A DNA stretch of 64,000 bases, taken from positions 15,966 through 79,965 of the forward strand of contig LUJS01000024.1 in assembly GCA_001689495.1 (NCBI GenBank). The letters run 5' to 3'. The notes beneath the pieces were generated by a model. That model was not told where the DNA came from. It ran no database searches and worked only from the letters and a program-made list of their open reading frames with translations. This document shows positions 37,729-48,000 of the stretch, piece after piece (positions within the stretch are counted from its first letter, which is position 1; each line of letters opens with the position of its first letter). The position numbers were made by a program, and so were the translations under genes. Origin of the DNA: Bacteroidales bacterium M8. GTDB taxonomy: Bacteria > Bacteroidota > Bacteroidia > Bacteroidales > Muribaculaceae.

Positions 37729-38658
37729 TCAGTTTTTCTCTACCACAAATATCGTCTTCCCGACCTGCATGTCGGGGTCCTTGCGGCGGTTGCGGGCAAG
37801 CCATTTCTGAAACGCGCCAAAGCCCAGCTGACGCGGCAGCAGCTCAAGGGCATTTCCCTTCATGTCCACGGCCCTGCTGCCGGGGCGGGTGCTGTCGGCA
37901 TCTGGAGCCTTTGCAAACGGATTTGGCGAGAAAATGACATAAAGCTGGTTGACATCGCGCCGGGTGTGCGAATTCATCTTGAGCCTCGAGACCATCGACC
38001 GCATGTCATCTTCAGCGTAATCCCGCGAGAAGAATACATAATCCCTGTCGGCTTCGATGCGATACGCTCCTTCGTGCTGGCCACGATAGGGCAACAGGCA
38101 CTGCATGGTGTGTTCCACGTCGTCGTCGCCAAGATACACGGCCAGATAGCCGTCGACCGGCGATCTGAAATAGAGGTACATATAGTCGCCGGCGTGATAG
38201 GTGAAGTTGCGCAGGCCATCACGGTCCTTGTCGCACCCGTTGAACAGCAGACGTGTGTCCAGCTCGATGCGGTTGCCGGTCAGTTCGCGTATGCGTCCTT
38301 TCAGCTTCACGTTATATATAAGGTCTCCTCCGGTCGGCGTTATAGTGAATACCGTGTCGCCAAGGGTCTCAATCCACTCGCCGCGCACATCGCTTTCGCC
38401 GAACGCCCTGAATTCAGTGCGGTCTTCGGCTCCGGCGCCGGTGGTGATGAACGAGAAGTTGGAACTGCTGACACACGTGCCGAACTCGGCAGCGATGGCA
38501 TCGGTCTGCGCACGCTCTATTGCGGTCTGACGTGCCTGTGCAGGAGGCACGTCGCCGGGAGCGTGATAGGAATACCGGGCCGTCACGGTCACTGTCTTCT
38601 GCCCGCAGGCCATCAGGGCCAACGACAATAAAACGCCGGTCAGAAAAAACCTCATCAT
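37729..38658 (-). CDS. DUF4384 domain lipoprotein
   Basis: 309 residues with a lipobox MACG (Cys18), so lipid-anchored. The C-terminal half has the DUF4384 pattern: a strand-rich segment around GDYMYLYFRSPVDGYLAVYL, where a 'pressure'-like beta sandwich displays text such as HTMQCLLPY. DUF4384 domains often occur with caspase-like, kinase or TPR proteins. No enzymatic motif is seen. Last gene of the four-gene operon, 3 nt after the outer-membrane protein gene, so tightly coupled. Confidence 0.78.
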   Translation of the reverse strand: MMRFFLTGVLLSLALMACGQKTVTVTARYSYHAPGDVPPAQARQTAIERAQTDAIAAEFGTCVSSSNFSFITTGAGAEDRTEFRAFGESDVRGEWIETLGDTVFTITPTGGDLIYNVKLKGRIRELTGNRIELDTRLLFNGCDKDRDGLRNFTYHAGDYMYLYFRSPVDGYLAVYLGDDDVEHTMQCLLPYRGQHEGAYRIEADRDYVFFSRDYAEDDMRSMVSRLKMNSHTRRDVNQLYVIFSPNPFAKAPDADSTRPGSRAVDMKGNALELLPRQLGFGAFQKWLARNRRKDPDMQVGKTIFVVEKN

Positions 38659-38661
38659 AGA

Positions 38662-39369
38662 TCAAAAGCAATAGCCGAGGCCGAGAAGAGCGGAATGATT
38701 ATATTCTCCGCCAAAAGTAAAGGTATAGCCGAGGCTGAAATTGAAATGATTGAAACGGAAGATAAAACCTGCTTCAACGGCTGCATTGGTGCACCATTCA
38801 TCATCATAATAATAGTAATAATCTGACTCCTCCCTGCTGCCGCCGACACCGGCTCCGAGATAGGCAAACATAGGCTGATAGATATGCCTGATCACACCGA
38901 CCGTGCCCGAAATACTGTTTTCAATATACTCACCTTCTGTTGCCATGGTCAGTTTACCATAATAACCCCATTTGGCGAGCTTACCAAACATAAGGCCGAC
39001 TCTTGCGTCAAAAACGCCGTCTGATGAATTACCGTCAAAACCACCAAGAGCGTTGATGAACCATGAGCTTCTGAATTCGGGTTTCATGGTGAAGATCATA
39101 TTGCCGTTAAAGTCAGTCTTGACCTTCTTGTCAGCCATGCCTGAATAGCGGGCAGTGAGACTTTTCAGCCAGATGGGTACCTCGAGGGTGAATGTGCCGT
39201 CGGCATCAGTCATGGTCGTCTCAGCTCCACCTGTCGCCGAGACCTCGGCCCCGGGCAGTGGATTGCCGTTCCTGTCAATGACAGCACCACGCACCTCGCG
39301 TGTGTTCTGTGCCATGGTCCCCGCAACCGCAAACAGTGCGACTGCAAGGATAGTAATTAGTCTTTTCAT
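38662..39369 (-). CDS. Small outer-membrane protein with carboxypeptidase-regulatory-like domain
   Basis: 235 residues: signal peptide (ends GTMAQ, about 21), a carboxypeptidase D regulatory-like Ig fold (about 24-95; VRGAVIDRNGNPLPGAEVSA), then an outer-membrane beta-barrel of roughly eight strands ending in Phe (LLGLGYCF). A Tyr/Asp stretch (SDYYYYYDDEW) sits in one loop. No enzyme motif. Third gene of the operon; it may give the caspase protein an outer-membrane partner. Confidence 0.78.
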   Translation of the reverse strand: MKRLITILAVALFAVAGTMAQNTREVRGAVIDRNGNPLPGAEVSATGGAETTMTDADGTFTLEVPIWLKSLTARYSGMADKKVKTDFNGNMIFTMKPEFRSSWFINALGGFDGNSSDGVFDARVGLMFGKLAKWGYYGKLTMATEGEYIENSISGTVGVIRHIYQPMFAYLGAGVGGSREESDYYYYYDDEWCTNAAVEAGFIFRFNHFNFSLGYTFTFGGEYNHSALLGLGYCF

Positions 39370-39422
39370 TGCGTGTTTATGATTAATGATTGGATTATAT
39401 TCATCGTGGAAGCATATTCATG

Positions 39423-41399
39423 TCACCGTCCCGTGAGTGTGCGCAGACGCCATCTGTCACCCAATGCAGGCGAAGCCTTTACGGTCGGGGTCTGATGCTT
39501 GTTTTTCTTATCAAAAGCCTTATTGTCCACATCTCGGCGCAGACGATCGGCAAGACTCGCCAAAGTTATGTCGCCACGGGTCTCCTGCAGAGTCTTGAGA
39601 AGATAGTATGTGAAGAATCCGTGTTGCATGTCGTCATATCCCATGGCTGTCTGCTTGCCACTGGTGGCGCTGAAGACCACGGTATTGCCCTTGGCCACAA
39701 GGTCCTCTACCTCGTACTCGACAAAACGCTCTGCAAATAGCATTCCGCTGGAGCGTGTGGCGCCACTGAAACAGGCATCGAGAAAGACGGTGACATTGCG
39801 TGCGGGCATGTTGTCGAATCTCTCATAGAGGTTGTCAAGCCCAAGACACGACTCGAAATCCGTGCCGGTGGCATCTGTCGGAAGGAGGTAGGCAGTCCCC
39901 GCAGATACGTCGGGCAATCCGTGTCCGGCATAATAGAAAATGATATTCAATCGGTCGGGATTCATGGCCGTCTTCTCTGACAGGTATCTGAGCGGCTCGC
40001 GTATCTCGGAGAGCGTGGCGTCATAGCACTGCCTGATGTTGTCCTTGGGCACGCCGAGCACCTTGGTGCAGTATTCGGCGAATACCTTGCCGTCATTGTG
40101 GGCATAGTTGACCTTGGAATGGTGTTTATAGTTCTCGTTGCCAATGATGACGACATAGGTATCTTCGTTGCGGAGACCAGTGACGGGAATGTTTATGTCG
40201 ACGTCGGAGTGTGGTCCGGTCGTGGCCACGGACTGCTCGGGCCGTGCAGAGGGAAGCTCGACAGTAGGCCTGAACGATAGATCGAGTGTAGGGATGTCGT
40301 TGCGACCTACCGCGGGCGAGCGCAACGCACCCAGCGTGCTGTTGGCCTCGCTGAGGCGTGCGGCATCGTTGGTGGCGCTGTAACATAGAGCCAAGGCCCG
40401 TGCCACGTTGACCGCATAGGGAGAGTTGGCCATGACGTCGCGCAACACCGGCGCAGCCTTGCTGAAATTGTTCTTGGCCGAAATCTCGTGAGACCTTTTG
40501 CGGTCGGGGGTCAGGCCGGGCGCCATCGAAGCCTGCAGCGCCACAGTGCCGGCATTATAGAGATTGAAACCGAGGTGGCAGGCATAGTCGAGACTCGTCG
40601 GATTGGCGGCATAGAGCTTGTCGAACGTAGCCGCGGCAGACTCAAACCGCTTCATGCGCTCGAACATCTTGCCCTGATACTCAAGCAGACCCTTGTGTCC
40701 CGGGCTGATGCGCAGGGCCGACTCGAGCATCGGTTCCATCTTGTCGTCGGCACCCGTATGTCCGCACGATTCAATTCCGATGATGTGCATGTTCCAGTTT
40801 ACAGGATAGTATCTGAGCCCCTGAGTGGCGATATATGCCGCACGGTCATAGTCGCGCTGCTCATAACAGCATCGTGCAAGACCCTCGAAAGCCATCTCGC
40901 GACTCTCTGTGTCGGTAGTGTTGAGGTATGCCTGAAAGTATCTGGTGGCCGAGGCATAGTCGCCACGGTTGAATATGTTCGTGGCGGCGAGATTGGCCAG
41001 TATCGGATACCCCGGGGCACTCTGCAGGTTGTCGGGGGCCATGGCCGGCAGCAACGACAGGTCTACGTATGCACAGGCATATTCGAGCACCCGCGATTGG
41101 TCATTGAGAGCGGCGTGATAATATGCGCCATCGCTGAGCAGCGGAAATATTTCCCGCAGGCCACGTCTGCATTCCTCCATCAGGGGGTCGCCGTGTGCAA
41201 TATCGCCTGATGCCTCGGAATAGGCCCTGAAGGCCTCGAGCGCGGCCATATAGGCCGAAGCTCCCGGATTGCCCGACGAGGCCATCTGCCTGTAGTCCTC
41301 AAGCTGACGGCGACCGCGGTCGAGTGCCTGTCGCTGCGCTCTGACACAAGGCGCCATCACAAGCAGTGACATGATGAGAAGTATGAATCTGTGTTTCAT
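39423..41399 (-). CDS. TPR-containing caspase-like (C14) envelope protein
   Basis: 658 residues from ATG 41397-41399, one base after the upstream stop; signal peptide to about residue 23. Residues about 25-370 are helical repeats of the TPR kind. A linker leads to the caspase domain (about 415-650) with the catalytic His in YYAGHG (H493) and Cys in DACFSG (C543). Both catalytic residues are kept, so it is likely an active cysteine protease in the periplasm or at the surface. The caspase domain matches the protein at 20175-21311 closely (VIIGNE.Y, FAEYC, LGVP, HGFFTYYLLK). Confidence 0.87.
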   Translation of the reverse strand: MKHRFILLIMSLLVMAPCVRAQRQALDRGRRQLEDYRQMASSGNPGASAYMAALEAFRAYSEASGDIAHGDPLMEECRRGLREIFPLLSDGAYYHAALNDQSRVLEYACAYVDLSLLPAMAPDNLQSAPGYPILANLAATNIFNRGDYASATRYFQAYLNTTDTESREMAFEGLARCCYEQRDYDRAAYIATQGLRYYPVNWNMHIIGIESCGHTGADDKMEPMLESALRISPGHKGLLEYQGKMFERMKRFESAAATFDKLYAANPTSLDYACHLGFNLYNAGTVALQASMAPGLTPDRKRSHEISAKNNFSKAAPVLRDVMANSPYAVNVARALALCYSATNDAARLSEANSTLGALRSPAVGRNDIPTLDLSFRPTVELPSARPEQSVATTGPHSDVDINIPVTGLRNEDTYVVIIGNENYKHHSKVNYAHNDGKVFAEYCTKVLGVPKDNIRQCYDATLSEIREPLRYLSEKTAMNPDRLNIIFYYAGHGLPDVSAGTAYLLPTDATGTDFESCLGLDNLYERFDNMPARNVTVFLDACFSGATRSSGMLFAERFVEYEVEDLVAKGNTVVFSATSGKQTAMGYDDMQHGFFTYYLLKTLQETRGDITLASLADRLRRDVDNKAFDKKNKHQTPTVKASPALGDRWRLRTLTGR

Positions 41400-41400
41400 T

Positions 41401-43476
41401 TCAGAATGCATCTACGAAGGTGAACGAGACACTGATGCGGCGGTACTCGCCACCCTTGTCCTTTGAGACTTCTATGTTATAGTTGTATCTTGAGTCCTCG
41501 CTGTCGAGCTTCGGATTAATCCGCTTCATGCCGTCACGCAATGCCTGAGCACGCATGAAGGCCAACTGCTCGTTGGTGCGTATTCCCGAAGACGGCATTA
41601 CGGTAATGGCAGACAGCGTGCCGTCAATGCGGGCAGGCTCGTTGACAAACTCGCCGAAAGAGCCATCATAGGCTATCTTTCCGTTGATTGGCAGGGCGTC
41701 GGCACTGCCGGTGATGGTGACGTTGAATTTCTTGCCGGGAGCAAGATAGCCGGCAAAGTCCGTCTCGAAGGCGCGGCCAATGATGCGCAGCATCGAGGCG
41801 GCCGCATTCGATTCGTCTATGCGGTATTTGCCTGCCGGGAAGTCCTCGCGTGCAGAGAAACCGGCATCGACGGTATATGCAAAGTCGACCTTGTAGTTGC
41901 TGATGCGGTTGCCCGAAGCATCGTATGACGGAACGACGGCGGTCTCGACATTGATGACGGTATGCTCGGAAATCAGCCCCTGTTTGCGGGCCTCGTCGAC
42001 GATACTGTTCTTTATGCCCTTGAGCACGACATCCTCGCGCGAGGACTGGCGTATCAGATCGAGAGACACGAAACTGTCGTCGGTCTGGAGGAAATCGAGG
42101 TTGTTGCGGTCGAGGTTGTCGAATGCATACGACTTGCCGTTGACCGGGTTATAGACATCAACATATATGAGTTCGAAACGGTCGTCAGGTGTGATGCCAT
42201 ATACAGCATTCGAGAACTGCAGCCCCGAACCGTCGCCGAATCCGGCCACGTCACCCTGCGGCACCTTGAGGTAAATTGCAGGAAGATTGCCCATGTTGAC
42301 GGTGAGCAAACCATTGTCGGGATTGTAGCGACCGAGGGTCACGTTGGCGTGAGATATGAGGTCGCCGGCAAGGCTTGTCGAGATCTCGTTGGCGAAGAGT
42401 CGTTTCTGACGCTCCATTGATTCCGGAGTCACACGCAGCGCATACTCCTCCTCGGTCTCCATCGGCCGCATCTTGGCCCACTCCCTCATGCGTGCATTGA
42501 GCTCATCGCGCATCAGCTTGGTGTAGTTGGGCTGGAAACCCGATATTCGCTTATACTTGATAGCCGAAGGCGTGTCGTAGACCAGATATAGATTTGATTT
42601 TCCATCGTTGACAAAGCGGACAAAATTGCGCGGACCGTCCGTATCGGCCAGCATGGGGCGGTCGGAACTGTCGGTGAGATTGACAAAGGTCACCGCATTG
42701 TTTCCGGTCGCGACTGCGACATACTTGCCGTCAGGGTGGAATGACATCGAATGTCCCGAGCCAAGACCTTCGGCAAGAACGCCAAGCGAAAAATCGCGCG
42801 AATCGTAGACGGCAAGAGCGCCATCGGCCATGAGGATGCCGAATCTGTCGCCGGCGGGCGAGAAACCGAAATCGGCAAACGCGGATGCAAGCGGCAGGGT
42901 CTTGCGCAGGGAGCCGTCCTTGCGGTTATAGATCTCCACCCTGTCGGGATATGCAACAGCCACATAATAGTCGCCCTCGTCCATTGTCAGGGCCTGTGCT
43001 CCCGGAGATATGGCCATAGACCCCTCGGGCGCGAGGTCGGCTGCAGAATAGAACATCAGACGGCCTCCGTTGGCGGCGGCTACCTGTCGGCTGTCGGGCG
43101 TATAACAAATGGCCGTGACCGACGAGGGCAGGTCCTTGAGCTGACCCGAACATGAGCCCTGACGGTTTATGTCGAATATGGATATTGAACGGTTATTGCC
43201 CTTTGCCGCAAGTACCGCGAAGGAATAACCGGCCGGATTTACTTTAAGCGAGATTATCTCGCCGGGAGCGGATGACATCTTTAGGCCCTTGAGGTTATAC
43301 GCTTCCTTGGCATTTGACCAATAGCTGTTATAGGCATACGTGTCAATGGCCCACGGGGACTTGGGCTGACGATAGACCAGATTCTTGTCCGTGTTCACTC
43401 GGGTGGTCTGCGCTTCAACAGTTCCCATGGACGCCAGTGCGAACACCGGTATCAGTATTTTCGTGAGGAATTTCAT
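41401..43476 (-). CDS. Exported WD40/beta-propeller-like protein
   Basis: 691 residues, signal peptide to about residue 22 (TVEAQ). Residues 60-310 form repeated four-strand blades of WD40 type (SISIFDINRQ, LMFYSAADL, VEIYNRKDG, LAVYDSRDF, VTFVNLTDS). The C-terminal half (about 310-691) has no family I can name; it ends in a segment (about 600-690; LAFMRAQALRDGMKRINP) whose layout recalls OmpA-like or peptidoglycan-associated domains, but the diagnostic motif is unclear. First gene of the caspase operon; as a propeller it may act as sensor or scaffold. Confidence 0.8.
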   Translation of the reverse strand: MKFLTKILIPVFALASMGTVEAQTTRVNTDKNLVYRQPKSPWAIDTYAYNSYWSNAKEAYNLKGLKMSSAPGEIISLKVNPAGYSFAVLAAKGNNRSISIFDINRQGSCSGQLKDLPSSVTAICYTPDSRQVAAANGGRLMFYSAADLAPEGSMAISPGAQALTMDEGDYYVAVAYPDRVEIYNRKDGSLRKTLPLASAFADFGFSPAGDRFGILMADGALAVYDSRDFSLGVLAEGLGSGHSMSFHPDGKYVAVATGNNAVTFVNLTDSSDRPMLADTDGPRNFVRFVNDGKSNLYLVYDTPSAIKYKRISGFQPNYTKLMRDELNARMREWAKMRPMETEEEYALRVTPESMERQKRLFANEISTSLAGDLISHANVTLGRYNPDNGLLTVNMGNLPAIYLKVPQGDVAGFGDGSGLQFSNAVYGITPDDRFELIYVDVYNPVNGKSYAFDNLDRNNLDFLQTDDSFVSLDLIRQSSREDVVLKGIKNSIVDEARKQGLISEHTVINVETAVVPSYDASGNRISNYKVDFAYTVDAGFSAREDFPAGKYRIDESNAAASMLRIIGRAFETDFAGYLAPGKKFNVTITGSADALPINGKIAYDGSFGEFVNEPARIDGTLSAITVMPSSGIRTNEQLAFMRAQALRDGMKRINPKLDSEDSRYNYNIEVSKDKGGEYRRISVSFTFVDAF

Positions 43477-43590
43477 GGAATGTTCCTACATGTATGAGAT
43501 TAAAGTGTGTTTTGGTTGTGTGCCCGTGTGTCTTAGCCGTGATGGTCGGGAGAGTGTGTGCTTGACTTCGGCAACTGTATTTTCACGATG

Positions 43591-43620
43591 CAAAGTTAAC
43601 AAAAATAAATTTTTCTCAAA
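43591..43620 (-). promoter_or_regulatory. Promoter of the caspase operon
   Basis: TTTG (43617-43620), 18 nt, TAACTTTG (43591-43598) on the minus strand. The leader to the first ATG at 43476 would be about 110 nt with no recognised riboswitch. Confidence 0.6.
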
Positions 43621-43680
43621 ACTCCTTTTTGGTATTTCTATTATTTTTGTCTGTATTGGTGGGTAGTGTCGCTGTGCCCG

Positions 43681-43720
43681 AAGTTACAAACAATCCCCCA
43701 AACCGCCAATTTTTTGTTAA
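43681..43720 (+). repeat. 40-bp direct repeat, right copy
   Basis: 39/40 identical to 37642-37681. Here the promoter elements are spoiled on the minus strand (ATTG for TTTG and TAACTTCG for TAACTTTG). It lies in the 342-nt gap between the caspase operon and the RND operon; besides the caspase promoter I see nothing else in that gap. Confidence 0.9.
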
Positions 43721-43818
43721 TGTTAACACTTTTGGTCGAACTCTCACGGCGGCGTTGGTTTTATTATATCAGATTGTTTGCATCAAATTCGTTTTTCATC
43801 ACATATACCCGGACATAA

Positions 43819-45066
43819 ATGAATCTCAAAAGTTTTTCATCGACAGGCGGCAGGCTCGGAAACTCGCGGGCATGGCTCGTCATAATTCTCGTCATTCTCA
43901 TAGCCGCAGCCCTGTTGTGGTTTCTGCTGCGCCCTGCAACTCAGCCGGCACCGCTGCCCACGGTGGGTGTCGAGACCGTGGAGACCGACAAGATAAACAT
44001 ATATGGTGAATATGTGGGTCGCATACGCGCCCAGCAGTTTGTCGAGATACATGCCCGCGTCGAGGGGTATCTCGAGAAGATGTGTTTCAAGGAGGGCTCG
44101 TACATCAACAAGGGCCAGACTCTCTTCGTCATAGACCCCAAGCTGTACAAGGCGCACGTGAACAAGGCGAGGGCGCAGCTCAACAAGGCCGAGGCACAGG
44201 CGCGCAAGGCCCGTCACGACCTCGAGCGCATACGCCCCCTCTATGCCCTCAAGGCGGCCTCGCAGCTCGACCTCGACAATGCCGTGGCAGCCTCGGAGAG
44301 CGCCGATGCCGAGGTGACGGTGAGCAGGGCCGACCTCACTCAGGCCGAACTGACTCTGGGCTATACCCGCGTGTCATCGCCCATCTCGGGCTATATCTCG
44401 GAGAGGGTTGCCGACATCGGCACGCTGGTTGGGCCGTCGGGAGGCAAGTCGCTGCTGGCGACCGTAGTGAAGAGCGATACCGTCAGGGTGGACTTCTCGA
44501 TGACCGCACTCGACTATCTGCGCAGCAAGGACCGCAACGTCAATCTGGGCGGTCAGGACAACGGGCGCAAGTGGAATTCGTTCGTGACCATCACTCTGGC
44601 CGACGGGTCGGAATATCCCCACAAGGGGCTCGTCGATTTCGCAGACCCGCAGGTCGACCCCAAGACCGGCACTTTCTCCGTCCGTGCCGAGATGCCCAAC
44701 CCTGACCGCAACCTGCTGCCGGGCGAGTTCACCAAGGTGAGGGTGCTGCTCGACGTGCGCGAGAATGCCGTCGAGGTGCCGACCAAGGCGCTGATGATCG
44801 AGAAGAACGGCGCATACATCTTCACCGTCCGTCCCGACAGCATAGTCGAGAAACGATTCGTAGAGACTGGTCCCGAGGTCGGCAACTTCACCATAGTCGA
44901 GCGCGGTCTGGCACCGGGCGAGAAGATTGTGGCCGAGGGGTATCACAAGCTGTCTCACGGAATGAAAGTGAGACCCGTGGCCGTGTCAGCTAATGAGACT
45001 GAGACTGAAAGCGAGACTGAAAATGAGACTGAGACTGTAATCGTGGACAAGACGACGGAGGAATGA
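43819..45066 (+). CDS. RND efflux periplasmic adaptor (membrane fusion protein)
   Basis: 415 residues. An N-terminal membrane anchor (about 18-38), then lipoyl/barrel-sandwich halves around an alpha hairpin (about 105-185), a beta-barrel and membrane-proximal domain. HlyD/AcrA family. It connects the RND pump with the outer-membrane channel. The C-terminus is odd: after VAVSA comes an acidic Glu/Thr tail (NETETESETENETETV) encoded by GAGACT repeats. The stop overlaps the pump gene start by 4 nt. Confidence 0.92.
   Translation: MNLKSFSSTGGRLGNSRAWLVIILVILIAAALLWFLLRPATQPAPLPTVGVETVETDKINIYGEYVGRIRAQQFVEIHARVEGYLEKMCFKEGSYINKGQTLFVIDPKLYKAHVNKARAQLNKAEAQARKARHDLERIRPLYALKAASQLDLDNAVAASESADAEVTVSRADLTQAELTLGYTRVSSPISGYISERVADIGTLVGPSGGKSLLATVVKSDTVRVDFSMTALDYLRSKDRNVNLGGQDNGRKWNSFVTITLADGSEYPHKGLVDFADPQVDPKTGTFSVRAEMPNPDRNLLPGEFTKVRVLLDVRENAVEVPTKALMIEKNGAYIFTVRPDSIVEKRFVETGPEVGNFTIVERGLAPGEKIVAEGYHKLSHGMKVRPVAVSANETETESETENETETVIVDKTTEE
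44952..45037 (+). repeat. GAGACT repeat inside the adaptor gene 3' end
   Basis: A GTCTCAC...GTGAGAC dyad (44952-44974) is followed by several GAGACTGA units (44992-45037). The units lie in frame so that GAGACT encodes Glu-Thr. Sequence matches the right arm of palindromes A-D. Confidence 0.8.
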
Positions 45067-48000
45067 GCATGCAGAAGAACTTCTTTCTCGAGCACCCGGT
45101 GTTCTCCATCGTGGTGTCGATAGTGATATTCGTCGTGGGCGCCATCGGACTGGCCTTGCTGCCCGTCGACCAGTACCCGCAGATAGTGCCTCCGGTGGTC
45201 AAGATAACGGCCTCGTATCCCGGAGCCGATGCCATGACCGTGACACAGGCCGTGGCCACACCCATAGAGCAGGAACTCAACGGCACGCCGGGGATGATAT
45301 ACATGTCGTCGTCGAGCTCGAATTCGGGAGGCTTCTCGGCCCTCGTCACCTTCGACATAGACACCGACCCCGAGCTGGCCGCGGTCGACATACAGAACCG
45401 CATAAAGAAAGCCGAGTCGAGACTGCCCGCCGAGGTGGTCCAGAACGGCATTTCAGTCTCAAAGGAGACCGCAAGCAGGCTCATGACCATCACCATACTC
45501 TCGGACGACCCCAAGTTTGACGAGGTGTATCTGAGCAACTACACCACCCTGAACGTCATAGACCCCATACGCCGAATACCCGGCGTGGGCAGCGTGGGCA
45601 ACGTCGGAGGCCGCTATTATGCCATGCAGATATGGGTCGAGCCCGACAAGCTGGCAGACCTCGGCCTGACGGTCAAGGACATACAGAACGCCCTCAAGGA
45701 CCAGAACCGCGAGTCTGCCGCCGGAGTGCTGGGACAGGCGCCGGTGACGGACATCGACGTGACCATGCCCATCATTGCCCGCGGACGACTCTCGACTGTT
45801 GGCGAGTTCGAGGAGATAGTGCTCAGGGCCACTGCCAACGGGTCGCTGATAAGGCTCAAGGACGTGGCACGCATCTCGCTCGAGGCGTCGAGCTATGCCA
45901 CGGAGAGCGGCATCAACGGCGGCAACGCGGCGGTGGTCAACGTGAACATGCTGCCGGGGGCCAACGCCATGGAGGTGGCCGATGCCGTCAAGGCCGAGCT
46001 GGCAGTCATCGCCGAGGGATTCCCGTCGGGCATATCATACGAGATTCCGTTCGACATGACCACCTATATCCAAGAGTCGATACACCACGTCTACCGCACC
46101 TTCTTCGAGGCCCTGCTGCTGGTCATCGTCGTGGTATTCCTGTCGCTGCAGAACTGGCGGTCGACCCTCATCCCCGTCATAGCGGTGCCCATCTCGCTCG
46201 TGGGCACGTTCGGCGTCATGCTGATGTTCGGCTACTCGCTCAACATGCTCACGCTGCTCGGCCTGATTCTGGCCATCGGCATCGTGGTCGACGACGCCAT
46301 AGTCGTCGTAGAGAACGTGGACCGCATAATGAACTCGGAGCGCATATCGCCATACGAGGCGACGGCAAAGGCCATGAAGAACCTCGGCAGCGCCCTCATT
46401 GCGATGTCGCTGGTGCTGTGCGCCGTATTCGTGCCCGTTAGCTTTCTGCCCGGCATCACAGGCCAGCTATACAGGCAGTTCACCGTCACCATAGCCGTTT
46501 CGGTCGTCATCTCCACCATCGTGGCCCTTACGCTCACGCCCGTCATGTGCTCCAAGCTTCTGCGCCCCGCCCGACGCGAGAAAAAAGCTCGGATGTTCAG
46601 GCTGATAGACTATTGGCTCGGCAGGGGCAACAGGGTGTATTGCAACACCATCTCGAGGGCACTGAGACATCCGTTGAGGATGTACGGAGCCTTCGGACTC
46701 GCCATCGTCTTCATAGTCATAATGAACTATTTCATGCCCCGCAGCTTCATGTCTCAGGAGGATCAGGGTTACTTCACCGTCGAGCTCGAGCTGCCCGAGG
46801 GTGCCACCATCGAGCGCACGCGCACCGTGACCGAGAGGGCGATGGCATACCTGATGGCCGACCCCGACGTAGACCACGTGCTCAACGTCACCGGCTCCTC
46901 GCCCCGTGTCGGCACCAACCAAGCCCATGCACAGCTGACGGTGATACTCAAGCCGTGGGACGAGCGCGAGACCGGCGACATTGCCGAGGTGCGCACGCGC
47001 ATACTCGAGGCCCTGTCGGCATATCCCGAGAGCAAGGCCTATGTCTTCACGCCCGCCATCATACCGGGACTCGGCACGTCGGGAGGATTCGAAATGGTGC
47101 TCGAGGCCCGAGGCGACGCCACGTACACCGACCTGCAGCAGGCCGTGGACACCATCAGGAAATATGCCGCGACTTGCGCCGCCGTGGGCAGTCTGTCATC
47201 GTCCATGCAGGCAGACATTCCCCAGCTCTATTATGACGTGGACCGCGACCGGGCAAAGATGCTGGGCATACCCGTCAGCGACATCTTCTCGACGATGAAG
47301 GCATTCACCGGCTCGATATATGTCAACGACTTCAACATGTTCAACCGAATATATCGCGTCTACATTCAGGCCGAGGCCCCCTATCGCTCGCGCAAGGACA
47401 ACCTGAATCTATTCTTCGTCAAGAGTGCCGACGGCGTCATGGTGCCTGTGTCCTCGCTGGGCACTTCGCGCTATACGACCGGGGCGGGCACCATCGGGCG
47501 ATTCAATATGTTCAACTCGGCCACGATCTCGGGCGAGGCTTCGCCGGGCTACAGCACCGGTCAGGCCATGGACGCACTCGAGAGCATCGTGCGCGAGAAA
47601 CTGCCGTCCAACATCGGCGTGGAGTGGAGCGGACTCTCCTATCAGCAGAAACACGAGGGCGGCGGCACGGCAATGGTGCTGGGACTGGTATTCCTGTTCG
47701 TCTTCCTGTTTCTCGCCGCACTCTACGAGAGCTGGAGCGTGCCTCTGGCCGTGATTCTGTCGCTCCCCGTCGCGGGTGTCGGGGCATATCTGGGCATCTG
47801 GATCTGCGGACTTGAAAACAACATCTACTTCCAGATCGGGCTGGTGATGCTGGTGGGCCTCGTGGCCAAGAACGCCATCCTCATCGTCGAGTTCGCCAAA
47901 GAGCAGACCGACAAGGGGGTCGATGCAGTGCGCGCGTCGCTCAACGCGGCACGACTGAGATTCCGCCCGATCGTAATGACCTCGCTGGCCTTCATGCTGG

